Positions 35,505 to 44,395 of a DNA stretch of 64,000 nt are shown piece by piece. Each line of letters starts with the position of its first letter. The stretch's first letter is position 1. Source of the stretch: Roseburia intestinalis L1-82 (GTDB lineage: Bacteria > Bacillota > Clostridia > Lachnospirales > Lachnospiraceae). The position numbers were made by a program, and so were the translations under genes. The notes beneath the pieces are model-generated. The model was not told the origin of the DNA, ran no database searches, and saw nothing but the letters and a program-made list of their open reading frames with translations. The stretch is from NCBI RefSeq assembly GCF_900537995.1, contig NZ_LR027880.1:1930001-1994000 (forward strand), read 5' to 3'.

Positions 35505-36767
35505 ATGGGGATGACGATGACACAGAAAATCCTTGCAGCTCATGCAGGACTTCCATCAGTCAGTGCCGGACAGCTTATTGAGGCAGATTTGGATCTGGTT
35601 TTAGGCAACGACATTACTTCACCGGTAGCGATTCATGAAATGGATAAAATGAAGGTGGACGGTGTCTTTGATAAGGATAAGATCGCACTTGTATTAGATC
35701 ACTTCGTGCCGAATAAGGATATCAAATCTGCACAGCATTGTAAATGCGTCAGAGAGTTTGCATGCCGGCATGATATTACAAATTATTTTGATGTAGGAGA
35801 GATGGGAATAGAGCATGCACTGCTGCCGGAGAAAGGTCTTACCGTGGCAGGCGATGTCATTATCGGTGCGGATTCCCACACCTGTACCTACGGTGCGCTG
35901 GGTGCATTTTCCACCGGAGTCGGCAGTACGGATATGGCGGCTGGTATGGCAACCGGAAAAGCATGGTTTAAAGTCCCGGCAGCGATCAAATTTGTCCTGA
36001 CCGGCAAACCGGCAAAATGGATCAGCGGAAAAGACATCATTTTACATATCATCGGAATGATTGGTGTGGACGGTGCGCTCTACAAATCAATGGAATTTGT
36101 TGGGGACGGCATTTCCTTCCTTTCTATGGATGACCGTTTTACAATCGCAAACATGGCAATCGAAGCAGGCGGAAAAAATGGTATTTTCCCGGTAGATAAT
36201 CTTGCAAAGGAATATATGGAAGCACATTCCAAACGTCCATATGTTGTCTATGAGGCAGATGAGGATGCAGAGTACGAGGAGACTTATACGATCGACCTTA
36301 GTACTTTAAAGCCAACCGTTGCATTCCCACACCTTCCGGAGAATACAAAGACGATCGACGAGGTCGGTGACATCAAGATCGACCAGGTAGTGATCGGCTC
36401 CTGTACAAATGGAAGAATGGATGACCTGCGTGTGGCAGCATCTATTTTAAAAGGCAAAAAAGTAGCAAAAGGATTGCGTGTGATCGTGATCCCGGCAACA
36501 CAGAAGATCTACCTCGATGCGATGGAAGAGGGACTGTTAAAGACCTTTATCGAGGCTGGTGCAGTTGTAAGTACACCGACCTGCGGACCTTGCCTTGGCG
36601 GTTATATGGGAATCCTCGCAGAGCATGAGCGCTGCGTTTCCACCACAAACCGTAACTTCGTAGGAAGAATGGGACATGTGGAGTCTGAGATTTATCTTGC
36701 CAGCCCGGCAGTAGCGGCAGCAAGTGCGATCACCGGAAAACTTTCCGGACCGGATGAAGTAGCATAG
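35505..36767 (+). CDS. leuC: 3-isopropylmalate dehydratase large subunit
   Basis: LeuC with LeuD isomerises 2- to 3-isopropylmalate in leucine synthesis. The 420-residue size matches the shorter HacA/LeuC type (with a separate small LeuD) rather than the 465-residue proteobacterial form. The 4Fe-4S ligands are in [12 protein letters not shown] and [13 protein letters not shown]. Substrate-site [13 protein letters not shown] is also present. AGGAGG eight bases ahead supports the ATG at 35505 rather than one at 35511. leuD follows after 23 bases. Confidence 0.96.
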   Translation: MGMTMTQKILAAHAGLPSVSAGQLIEADLDLVLGNDITSPVAIHEMDKMKVDGVFDKDKIALVLDHFVPNKDIKSAQHCKCVREFACRHDITNYFDVGEMGIEHALLPEKGLTVAGDVIIGADSHTCTYGALGAFSTGVGSTDMAAGMATGKAWFKVPAAIKFVLTGKPAKWISGKDIILHIIGMIGVDGALYKSMEFVGDGISFLSMDDRFTIANMAIEAGGKNGIFPVDNLAKEYMEAHSKRPYVVYEADEDAEYEETYTIDLSTLKPTVAFPHLPENTKTIDEVGDIKIDQVVIGSCTNGRMDDLRVAASILKGKKVAKGLRVIVIPATQKIYLDAMEEGLLKTFIEAGAVVSTPTCGPCLGGYMGILAEHERCVSTTNRNFVGRMGHVESEIYLASPAVAAASAITGKLSGPDEVA

Positions 36768-36790
36768 GTTTAAGAAAAAGGAGAGTAAAC

Positions 36791-37279
36791 ATGAAAGCAG
36801 CAAAAGGTCATGTATTCAAATACGGAGACAACGTAGATACCGATGTCATCATTCCGGCAAGATACTTAAATTCTTCTGATCCGAAGGAACTGGCATTGCA
36901 TTGCATGGAAGATATCGATAAAGACTTCGTAAAGAATGTCAAAGCAGGAGATATCATGGTGGCAAATAAAAACTTTGGATGCGGTTCATCCAGAGAGCAT
37001 GCACCGATCGCCATCAAGGCAGCCGGTGTGAGCTGTGTTATCGCAGAGACATTTGCACGCATTTTTTACCGCAATTCGATCAACATCGGACTTCCGATCA
37101 TCGAATGTCCGCAGGCGGCAAAAGAGATCGAGGCCGGGGACGAAGTAGAAGTCGACTTTGATACCGGAGTGATCACGGATGTGACAAAGGGTACCTCATA
37201 TCAGGGACAGGCGTTCCCGCCGTTCATGCAGAAAATTATTGACTGTGAGGGACTGGTCAACTATATTAACCAGAAATAA
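36791..37279 (+). CDS. leuD: 3-isopropylmalate dehydratase small subunit
   Basis: The 162-residue swivelling domain partner of LeuC. It contains [14 protein letters not shown] near the start and the signature [15 protein letters not shown], followed by [15 protein letters not shown]. The length agrees with the archaeal/clostridial-type LeuD. It is the second gene of the unit and is followed by a strong terminator. The leuA and leuB genes are not in this stretch. Confidence 0.96.
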   Translation: MKAAKGHVFKYGDNVDTDVIIPARYLNSSDPKELALHCMEDIDKDFVKNVKAGDIMVANKNFGCGSSREHAPIAIKAAGVSCVIAETFARIFYRNSINIGLPIIECPQAAKEIEAGDEVEVDFDTGVITDVTKGTSYQGQAFPPFMQKIIDCEGLVNYINQK

Positions 37280-37300
37280 AATGAAAATGAATGAATAAGA

Positions 37301-37358
37301 AAATCCGTCAAAGACTGGGACTGCATTTCTATGCAGTGGGTCTTTGGCGGATTTTTTT
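37301..37358 (+). terminator. Terminator after leuD
   Basis: A 14-base outer stem (37302-37315 with 37340-37353, including wobbles) encloses a second perfect hairpin ACTGCAT-TTCT-ATGCAGT and is followed by seven T. Confidence 0.9.
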
Positions 37359-37436
37359 GTTTTGTCGTAATAAAGAAAATGTGTATCATTTTGTGCATGA
37401 AATGATCAATTAAGTCTATATGTTTCTATAAAATTT

Positions 37437-38312
37437 TCAAATATAATAGGAATCATCCTGCATGGTTTTCGAATCTGTTTGTTTCAGTTTACGGTATTGC
37501 AGGGGTGACATACCTGTATTCTTTCGGAAAATCTGCGAAAAATACGACTGTGATGAAAAACCTGTGCTGGATGCAACTTCTGCAATCGAGCGACTGGAGC
37601 TGAGCAATAGTTCTTTGCTTGCAGCGAGTCTGGTTTCCATCAGGTAATTGATGGGGGATGTTCCAACATACTCCGTAAAAGAATGTGATAAATAAAATTT
37701 GTTGATATGGGTGATTTCAGCGAGCAGATCTAAAGTAATATTTTTTGCATAATTAGCATCAATATATTTTTTCGCAACAAAACATTCCTTTGATATTTGC
37801 AAAGTGGTATCAGATATGACAGAAAGATGCTGTTCGCGTGTAATATAAACAAGCAAAACCTGTAGGAGACCATGACAGATTGCTTCAAAACCTGGCTTTC
37901 TTGCATTAAACTCTTTTATCATAATCTGGGAAAAATTAATAAAGTGTGTTTTGGCGGAACCATAATTATAGTAGCTGTATCCTTTTGGGTTAGCAGCGTT
38001 TTGGGAATTAAAATAGAAAGCGAGCCCTTCTACACCAAATACAATATAGGTCATAGGATCGTTTGACATCGTTTTTTCCGTATGTTCAATATGTGGATTT
38101 ATGATTATCAGATCGTCTGCACATACAGAAACCGTATCATTTTCAATGTAAAATACACCTTTTCCACTGATAACATAGAAAAGTTCAGAAAACTGATGGG
38201 TGTGAGGGTGGCTTTGCCAATCCCCTTCGTATTTAGAAATAGAAATATAACGAAGTTTAAAATCCGGATCGGGTACTCCTTTGTACTCAAAATTAATTAA
38301 TTCATTACTCAT
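37437..38312 (-). CDS. AraC-family transcriptional regulator of the glycan locus
   Basis: A 291-residue AraC regulator. The N-terminal cupin-like sensor contains HPHTHQFSELFYVISGKG and the C-terminal two-helix-turn-helix unit contains LLAEITHINKFYLSHSF and ASSTGFSSQSYFSQIFRKN, ending at GMSPLQYRKLK. An AGGAAG site precedes the start. It is divergent from the GH112 gene, and the 269-base gap is very AT-rich. It probably activates the locus in response to a sugar such as lacto-N-biose or lacto-N-tetraose; the inducer is inferred from the neighbours. Confidence 0.9.
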   Translation of the reverse strand: MSNELINFEYKGVPDPDFKLRYISISKYEGDWQSHPHTHQFSELFYVISGKGVFYIENDTVSVCADDLIIINPHIEHTEKTMSNDPMTYIVFGVEGLAFYFNSQNAANPKGYSYYNYGSAKTHFINFSQIMIKEFNARKPGFEAICHGLLQVLLVYITREQHLSVISDTTLQISKECFVAKKYIDANYAKNITLDLLAEITHINKFYLSHSFTEYVGTSPINYLMETRLAASKELLLSSSRSIAEVASSTGFSSQSYFSQIFRKNTGMSPLQYRKLKQTDSKTMQDDSYYI

Positions 38313-38581
38313 TTGTATTATCTTCCTGTTGTATCAAATTTTATATCTTATAGATTAAAACCGCAATATTACTAAAATAATGTTGTGAAACTGATGAATA
38401 AAATAGCAATTAAATAGGGTTTCTTATTGCAAGTATACAGTAATTTATGATAAATGCAAATATTTTATTGAGTATAAAGCAAGATATATAAAAATTAGAG
38501 CAACATAAAAATTGAAGCAGTTGATGCAGACAGATATACTTAAAAACATCAGGTGATGAGACAAGAAAGGAGAAGACAGGA
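38313..38581. promoter_or_regulatory. AT-rich divergent regulatory region of the glycan locus
   Basis: These 269 bases between the AraC gene and the GH112 gene are AT-rich throughout and hold no convincing reading frame. Several near-promoter sequences such as TTGAGT occur, but none has a fitting partner at 16-18 bases, so I cannot name the start sites. It is the expected binding place of the AraC-type regulator. Confidence 0.45.
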
Positions 38582-40744
38582 ATGACAAAACAAACAGGCA
38601 GACTGACATTGCCGACCGATGCAGACATTGTCGAGGAAACCATACGATTGAAAAATCTTCTTGGAGCAGATGCATTGCGTGACTGTGACGGAACGGAGAT
38701 GCCGGATGCGTTATTGAATGAGCCGGTAAAGAAATATGCAACGTATTATACGACCAGAAAGGATAATGCCTGGGCCGAGCAAAATCCGGAAGAGATTCAA
38801 CAGGAATACCTGATCAGCAATCGCGTAACTGCAAGAAGTGAAAAACTATGTATAAGATTGATGGAAGGATTTCATACACAGCAGTTAAAAGTCAATACGT
38901 TGGATGATCCCAAAAGATGGTGGGAAGTAATTGATCGCACAACGGGTGAAGTGGTTTCTGTCGATGACTGGGAATTTAAAAAAGAACGGGAAGAAGTTGA
39001 AATAAAAACCATTCCTTATCATGAATATACGGTAAGTTTTCTGGCGTTTTTAATATGGGATCCTGTACATATGTATAACTTTATTACAAATGATTGGAAA
39101 GATACACCACATCAACTGACATATGATGTGCGGCAGCCGAAAACCCAGAAGTACGTAAAAGAAAAATTAAAACGCTGGTGTGAAGAAAACCCGCAGATCG
39201 ACGTGGTAAGATTTACAACTTTTTTTCACCAGTTTACACTTACCTTTGATGATAAAAAACGTGAAAAATTTGTAGAATGGTTTGGATATAGTGCAAGTGT
39301 AAGTCCATACATATTAGAGAAATTTGAAAAGTGGGCAGGGTATAAATTCAGACCGGAATTTATTGTGGATCAGGGATATCACAACAGCATGTTCCGTGTG
39401 CCAAGTCGTGAGTTTAAGGATTTTATTGAATTCCAGCAGCAGGAAGTTTGTGCGCTTGCCAAGGAACTTGTAGATATTGTTCATTCCTATGGAAAAGAAG
39501 CGATGATGTTTTTGGGAGATCATTGGATAGGGACGGAACCATACGGAAAATATTTTGCAGAAATTGGTCTGGATGCAGTAGTTGGTTCTGTTGGCAGTGG
39601 TGTGACACTCCGTATGATTTCAGATATAAAAGGGGTTAAATATACAGAAGGAAGGCTTTTGCCATATTTTTTCCCCGACGTGTTTGGAGAAGGCGGAGAT
39701 CCCATAGGGGAGGCAAAGGACAACTGGATGAAAGCGAGAAGGGCAATTTTACGTTCTCCGCTTGACCGCATCGGATATGGCGGATATTTAAAATTGGCCA
39801 GTGAATGGCCGGGATTTATAGAAGAGATTCAAAGTGTTGTCGGGGAATTCAGACAGATACATGAAAATATGAACGGGACGAAATCTTATGTTGCACCATT
39901 TAAAGTAGCAGTTTTAAACTGTTGGGGAGGTTTGCGGAAATGGATGTCAAACCAGGTGCATCATGCAATATGGCACAGAGAAACTTATTCTGCAGAGGGA
40001 GTGCTGGAATGTCTGAGTGGAATGCCGTTTGATGTGGAATTTATCTCTTTTGATGATGTGAAAAAAGGAATCCCAAAAGATATCAGGGTGATCATCAATG
40101 TTGGAGATGCATATACGTCATTCAGTGGAGCTGAAAATTGGATTGATGAAGCAGTTGTAACAACGTTAAGACAGTTTGTGGATGAAGGTGGTGGATTTAT
40201 CGGAGTAGGAGAACCGACAGCATATCAGCATCAGGGAAGATTTTTCCAGCTGGCGGATGTGCTTGGTGTAGATCGTGAGATGGGTTTTTCACTAAGTACA
40301 GATAAATATAACGAGAAAAATCCGCAGCATTTTATCTTGGAAGATATTGAAGGGGATATTGATTTCGGAGAAGGTACGACCCGCATTTATGCGCAGGGAG
40401 ATCATTATCAGATTCTTGCAATGGATGGAGAATACAGCCAGCTGGTTGTTAATCAATACGGAAAAGGTCACGGTGTTTACTTTGCAGGATTGCCGTATTC
40501 CCCTCAGAACTGCCGTATTCTGCTTCGTGCAATTTATTATGCAGCGGGAATGGAACAGGAGATGAAACGATATTACGTAACAAATGTAGATACTGAGGTC
40601 ACTGTTTTTCAGAAAACGCAAAAAATAGCTGTCATAAATAATTCAGGAAAAGAATGTCAGACAGATCTGTATATCAATGGCGATTTTATCGTAAGGTTGA
40701 CACTAGAACCAGGAGAAATGCGGTGGTTGAATGAGACAATGTAA
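38582..40744 (+). CDS. GH112 1,3-beta-galactosyl-N-acetylhexosamine phosphorylase
   Basis: A 720-residue GH112 enzyme that phosphorolyses Gal-beta-1,3-GlcNAc (lacto-N-biose) or Gal-beta-1,3-GalNAc to galactose 1-phosphate and the hexosamine. The length matches bifidobacterial lacto-N-biose phosphorylase. The N-terminal barrel carries FTTFFHQFTLTF and MMFLGDHWIGTEPYGKYF, and the second part has an amidotransferase-like fold with GGGFIGVGEPTAYQHQGR. No signal peptide is present, so it acts inside the cell. GAAAGGAGAAG precedes the ATG. Its preference between LNB and GNB cannot be read from the sequence. Confidence 0.92.
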   Translation: MTKQTGRLTLPTDADIVEETIRLKNLLGADALRDCDGTEMPDALLNEPVKKYATYYTTRKDNAWAEQNPEEIQQEYLISNRVTARSEKLCIRLMEGFHTQQLKVNTLDDPKRWWEVIDRTTGEVVSVDDWEFKKEREEVEIKTIPYHEYTVSFLAFLIWDPVHMYNFITNDWKDTPHQLTYDVRQPKTQKYVKEKLKRWCEENPQIDVVRFTTFFHQFTLTFDDKKREKFVEWFGYSASVSPYILEKFEKWAGYKFRPEFIVDQGYHNSMFRVPSREFKDFIEFQQQEVCALAKELVDIVHSYGKEAMMFLGDHWIGTEPYGKYFAEIGLDAVVGSVGSGVTLRMISDIKGVKYTEGRLLPYFFPDVFGEGGDPIGEAKDNWMKARRAILRSPLDRIGYGGYLKLASEWPGFIEEIQSVVGEFRQIHENMNGTKSYVAPFKVAVLNCWGGLRKWMSNQVHHAIWHRETYSAEGVLECLSGMPFDVEFISFDDVKKGIPKDIRVIINVGDAYTSFSGAENWIDEAVVTTLRQFVDEGGGFIGVGEPTAYQHQGRFFQLADVLGVDREMGFSLSTDKYNEKNPQHFILEDIEGDIDFGEGTTRIYAQGDHYQILAMDGEYSQLVVNQYGKGHGVYFAGLPYSPQNCRILLRAIYYAAGMEQEMKRYYVTNVDTEVTVFQKTQKIAVINNSGKECQTDLYINGDFIVRLTLEPGEMRWLNETM

Positions 40745-40826
40745 CTATTGATAATTTATGAGTGGTATCATACCGTCATATTTTATAAAATAAAAAAATA
40801 ATAATTTTTGCAGGGAGGTATTTTTT

Positions 40827-42185
40827 ATGAAGAAAAAAGCATTGGGATTCATGTTGGCAGCAACTATGACAGTATCTGTGTTTGCCGGATGTGGTGGGAA
40901 CCAAAATGAAGGAAACACGAACGAAAAAGAAAATGTTACGAACAGTAATGAGGATACGCAGAGTGTTTCCGCAGAAACAAATGAAAATGGAGATGAAACA
41001 CTTACGGTATGGTGCTGGGATCCCACTTTTAATATTTATGCCATGGAACAGGCAGAAAAGATTTATCAGAAAGACCATCCAGATTTTAAACTGGATATTC
41101 AGGAAAATATTTATAATGATATTGAGACAAAGCTGATTACAGCTGCAACGTCAGGAGATTACAGTACTTTACCGGATATTTTTCTGATGCAGGACTATTC
41201 ATTCCATAAAAATATTGCCAATTTTCCTGGAATTTTTACAGAATTAACAGATTCCGGAATTGATTTTTCGCAGTTTACAGAGGGAAAACTTGCAGATTCC
41301 ACGGCAGAGGGAAAAAATTATGGACTTCCTTTTGATAATGGTGCAACGATTATGGCAATTCGTTCGGATATGGTAGAGGCGGCAGGTCTTACGGTTGACG
41401 ATTTTAAGGATACTACATGGTCACAGTTTGAGGAACTTGCAAAAAAAGTAGTAGAGGCGAATGGAGTGCCAATGATCGCTTCCTCCGGTGGATCCGAATT
41501 ACTTATGGAAATGCTGCAGTCGGCAGGAGCCTCACCAATTGTTGACGGAAAGGTTCATATTGCAGACAATGAAGCGTTAAAAAAGACAATGGAAGTTTAT
41601 AAAAAATTAGTTGATGAGGGTATTATTGCCGAGTATACGGACTGGGATCAGTATATTGCCTCTATGAATGACGGAAAAACAGCAGGAGTGATCAATGGAT
41701 GCTGGATCATGTCATCCATTCAGGCGGCAGAGGATCAGTCAGGAAAATGGGCAATTGTAAACATGCCAAAACTGGATGGAGTTGATGGAGCCACAAATTA
41801 TGCAAATTGTGGTGGTGCAAGCTGGGCAGTATCTTCTAACTGTAAGAATACAGAACTTGCATTTGATTTCTTAAAATCTACATTTGGAAGCAGTGTGGAA
41901 TTATATGATGATCTGTTGCCGAATGCAGGTGCGATTGCAAGCTACATTCCGGCTGCACAGTCTGATGTATATAATCAGGCATCAGATTTTTATGGTGGAC
42001 AGGCAGTATATAAAGATATCGTTGGATATGCAGGTTCGGTTCCAGCATTTGACTGTGGTGCATACTATTCGGACATAAGAAGTGCATTGACAGATGCAAT
42101 CACAAATGTTGTTCAGAATAATGCTGATATTGACGGTGAAATGAATAATGCACAGGAAACATTAGAATTTAATATTGAAAATTAA
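40827..42185 (+). CDS. ABC sugar-binding lipoprotein of the lacto-N-tetraose/lacto-N-biose transporter
   Basis: A 452-residue substrate-binding protein of the carbohydrate (CUT1) type. The signal peptide ends VSVFAGCGG with the lipidated cysteine at C22. An acidic, Asn/Glu-rich linker is followed by the mature lobes (LTVWCWDPTFN, AATSGDYSTLPDIFLMQDY). GGGAGG precedes the ATG. It is preceded by GH112 and followed by two permeases, so its ligand is probably a host beta-1,3-galactosyl glycan. The hairpin downstream may raise its level relative to the permeases. Confidence 0.92.
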   Translation: MKKKALGFMLAATMTVSVFAGCGGNQNEGNTNEKENVTNSNEDTQSVSAETNENGDETLTVWCWDPTFNIYAMEQAEKIYQKDHPDFKLDIQENIYNDIETKLITAATSGDYSTLPDIFLMQDYSFHKNIANFPGIFTELTDSGIDFSQFTEGKLADSTAEGKNYGLPFDNGATIMAIRSDMVEAAGLTVDDFKDTTWSQFEELAKKVVEANGVPMIASSGGSELLMEMLQSAGASPIVDGKVHIADNEALKKTMEVYKKLVDEGIIAEYTDWDQYIASMNDGKTAGVINGCWIMSSIQAAEDQSGKWAIVNMPKLDGVDGATNYANCGGASWAVSSNCKNTELAFDFLKSTFGSSVELYDDLLPNAGAIASYIPAAQSDVYNQASDFYGGQAVYKDIVGYAGSVPAFDCGAYYSDIRSALTDAITNVVQNNADIDGEMNNAQETLEFNIEN

Positions 42186-42202
42186 ATATGTAAAGTGGTT
42201 TG

Positions 42203-42231
42203 TACCGGGAACAAATTTTATGTTCCCGGTA
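42203..42231 (+). promoter_or_regulatory. Intercistronic hairpin between binding protein and permease genes
   Basis: A perfect 11-base-pair stem (42203-42213 with 42221-42231) and a seven-base loop AATTTTA, with no T-run following. Such structures commonly protect the upstream message or reduce downstream expression in ABC-transport operons. Confidence 0.8.
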
Positions 42232-42250
42232 TTACATTAGGAGAAAATAT

Positions 42251-43135
42251 ATGGAGAAAAAAAGAAAATTAAGTCTGGAAAGAAAACATAACCTCACTGG
42301 TTGGGCGTTTTTGCTTCCGGCAGCTATATTGATTTTTGTATTTTGTTTTTATCCCATGATACAGGCGCTTATGCTGTCATTTAAGAATGGTATGGGAGAT
42401 TCTGTAAGGTGGGTTGGATTTGCAAACTATGTCAGGATACTGAAGGACAAAACATTTTTGCAGTGCCTTTTCAATACAGTATTTTATTTTATCATACAGG
42501 TTCCAGTCATGTTGATCATTGCCCTTGTTCTTGCTCAATTACTGAACAATCCGAATATAAAGGGAAAAGGAATCTATCGAACTATGATTTTCCTGCCATG
42601 TGCAACATCACTGGTATCGTATTCTATGATTTTTAAGTCACTGTTTGCGCAGGATGGTCTGGTAAATCACGTTATTTCTGCGATTGGACTTCCGACCGTA
42701 GACTGGTTTCAGAATGCATGGGCTGCAAGATTTGTAATTATAATCGCGTTGGTCTGGAGATGGACCGGTTACAATATGGTGTTTTATCTTGCAGGGCTGC
42801 AGAATATTGATTATTCCGTCTATGAGGCGAGTCGTATTGATGGGGCATCACCGTTTCAACAGTTTACAAAGATCACCATTCCACTGTTAAAGCCTACCAT
42901 ATTACTGACGGCTATTATGTCAACGTCTGGAACACTGCAGTTGTTTGACGAGTCTGTAAATTTAACGGCTGGTGGACCGGGAAAGTCAACAATGACATTG
43001 ACGCATTATATTTATAACATTTCTTTTGTGGAGACACCAAAATTTAATTATGCGGCAGCACTTTCAGTGTTTATCCTTATTATAGTGGCAATTTTGTCTG
43101 CAATTCAAATGAAAGTAGGTGACAAACGTGAGTAA
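42251..43135 (+). CDS. Sugar ABC transporter permease (MalF type)
   Basis: A 294-residue permease with six hydrophobic helices. The EAA-type loop is YEASRIDGASPFQQFTKITI (about residues 197-216), which contacts the transport ATPase. The ATG at 42251 follows AGGAG with seven bases spacing; upstream in-frame codons run through the hairpin and are not likely to be used. It pairs with the next permease. No ATPase gene is in the locus, so it probably uses a shared MsmX-type ATPase made elsewhere. Confidence 0.92.
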   Translation: MEKKRKLSLERKHNLTGWAFLLPAAILIFVFCFYPMIQALMLSFKNGMGDSVRWVGFANYVRILKDKTFLQCLFNTVFYFIIQVPVMLIIALVLAQLLNNPNIKGKGIYRTMIFLPCATSLVSYSMIFKSLFAQDGLVNHVISAIGLPTVDWFQNAWAARFVIIIALVWRWTGYNMVFYLAGLQNIDYSVYEASRIDGASPFQQFTKITIPLLKPTILLTAIMSTSGTLQLFDESVNLTAGGPGKSTMTLTHYIYNISFVETPKFNYAAALSVFILIIVAILSAIQMKVGDKRE

Positions 43136-43934
43136 AGGAAAATTATGTATATCACATATTGTATTGATTTTTGCAAGTTTTTTGTCTGTATTTCCACTAT
43201 ATTACATGGTTTGTGGTGCAACCAATCAAAGTATTGATGTGGTCAGGGGAAAACTGCTTCCTGGAACATATTTAGTCGAAAATTTTAAGGCATTGATTGC
43301 CAATCAGAATCTGGGGCTGGCAATGATCAATTCATTTCGAAATGCGATTCTTATGACGATTATCACATTATTGGTCTGTTCAATTGCAGGTTATGGATTT
43401 GAAATTTATCATGATAAGGGAAAAGACATATTGATGAGTGTATTGTTGTTAGCTATGATGCTGCCATTTGTTGCAATCATGATCCCGCTTTTTAAAATGA
43501 TCTCTTCCTGGAATCTGGTCAATAGCTGGATTGCATTTGTTTTGCCGTCTATTTCAACGCCATTTATGATTATGATGTTCCGTCAGGCGGCGCGGTCTTT
43601 CCCTCATGATATTATAGAGGCGGCTCGTCTGGAGGGGCTAAGTGAAATACAGATTTTTTTCCGGATGTTTGTGCCTGTTATGAAATCAACATATGGAGCT
43701 GCAATGACGGTTACTTTTATGAACGCATGGAATAGTTATCTGTGGCCAAAGATTGTCTTTCAAAATAATGATTCCATCACAATGCCAATGCTTGTGGCAA
43801 ACTTAAAAAGCGGCTACAGTGTTGATTATGGGATGTTGATGCTCGGTGTACTGATCTGTACACTTCCGACGGCGATTATTTTCTTATGTCTGCAGAAAAG
43901 TTTTGCAAATGGAATTACGGGGGCTGTTAAATGA
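43128..43934 (+). CDS. Sugar ABC transporter permease (MalG type)
   Basis: A 268-residue permease with six helices and the EAA loop IEAARLEGLSEIQIFFRMFV. The GTG start at 43128 has AGGTGA five bases ahead; an earlier GTG at 43119 would overlap that site. It overlaps the preceding gene by eight bases and the next (ATGA) by four, so the genes from the first permease to the GH136 subunits are tightly coupled in translation. It forms the membrane heterodimer with the MalF-type protein. Confidence 0.92.
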   Translation: MSKGKLCISHIVLIFASFLSVFPLYYMVCGATNQSIDVVRGKLLPGTYLVENFKALIANQNLGLAMINSFRNAILMTIITLLVCSIAGYGFEIYHDKGKDILMSVLLLAMMLPFVAIMIPLFKMISSWNLVNSWIAFVLPSISTPFMIMMFRQAARSFPHDIIEAARLEGLSEIQIFFRMFVPVMKSTYGAAMTVTFMNAWNSYLWPKIVFQNNDSITMPMLVANLKSGYSVDYGMLMLGVLICTLPTAIIFLCLQKSFANGITGAVK

Positions 43935-44395
43935 TAGAAAAAAGATACTGCCTTACACCAGAAGAGTGGGCATATGCGAAAGCCGAACTTGTTCTTGCAG
44001 AAAAGCTGGGGTTGATTGAAAACGCCGATATAGAGGCGTTGGAAAAAAGATGTGCAGAAAAAAATGAAGAGAATGCCAGGCTTGAAATGGAGAAAAAGGT
44101 ATTTTACGGACCGCGCAGATATTCATTGCCGATGTATCTACAGTATGAATTGACGCGTTTCCGGTTAGATTTTGTACAGCCGACAGAAAATATTAGAAAA
44201 TCAGGAATCAGTCCGGAGATTACAGAAAATCAGAAAAAAGCTTTCTATGAACGGAATAAAGATTTATTTGGAAGATATTTTGGAGATCTTTTTTCTTATG
44301 AAGAGGTAGAGCAGATCATTGAAAAAAGATTGCGGGAGGAAGTGTATGACAGACTTGTGCAGGAAATATTATGTCGATTCGATAAACGGAAGTGA
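43931..44395 (+). CDS. GH136 lacto-N-biosidase small subunit (GH136 I-type)
   Basis: A 154-residue protein, mainly helical and highly charged, without signal peptide or membrane segment. It begins MIEKRYCLTPEEWAYAK and later has YGPRRYSLPMYLQYELT. In published Roseburia and Eubacterium GH136 enzymes an N-terminal helical domain or a separate short protein is required for the beta-helix part to fold or act; the position and size here match that separate 'I' part. The identification comes from context and recall of that work. The next gene starts inside its last 50 bases. Confidence 0.72.
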   Translation: MIEKRYCLTPEEWAYAKAELVLAEKLGLIENADIEALEKRCAEKNEENARLEMEKKVFYGPRRYSLPMYLQYELTRFRLDFVQPTENIRKSGISPEITENQKKAFYERNKDLFGRYFGDLFSYEEVEQIIEKRLREEVYDRLVQEILCRFDKRK

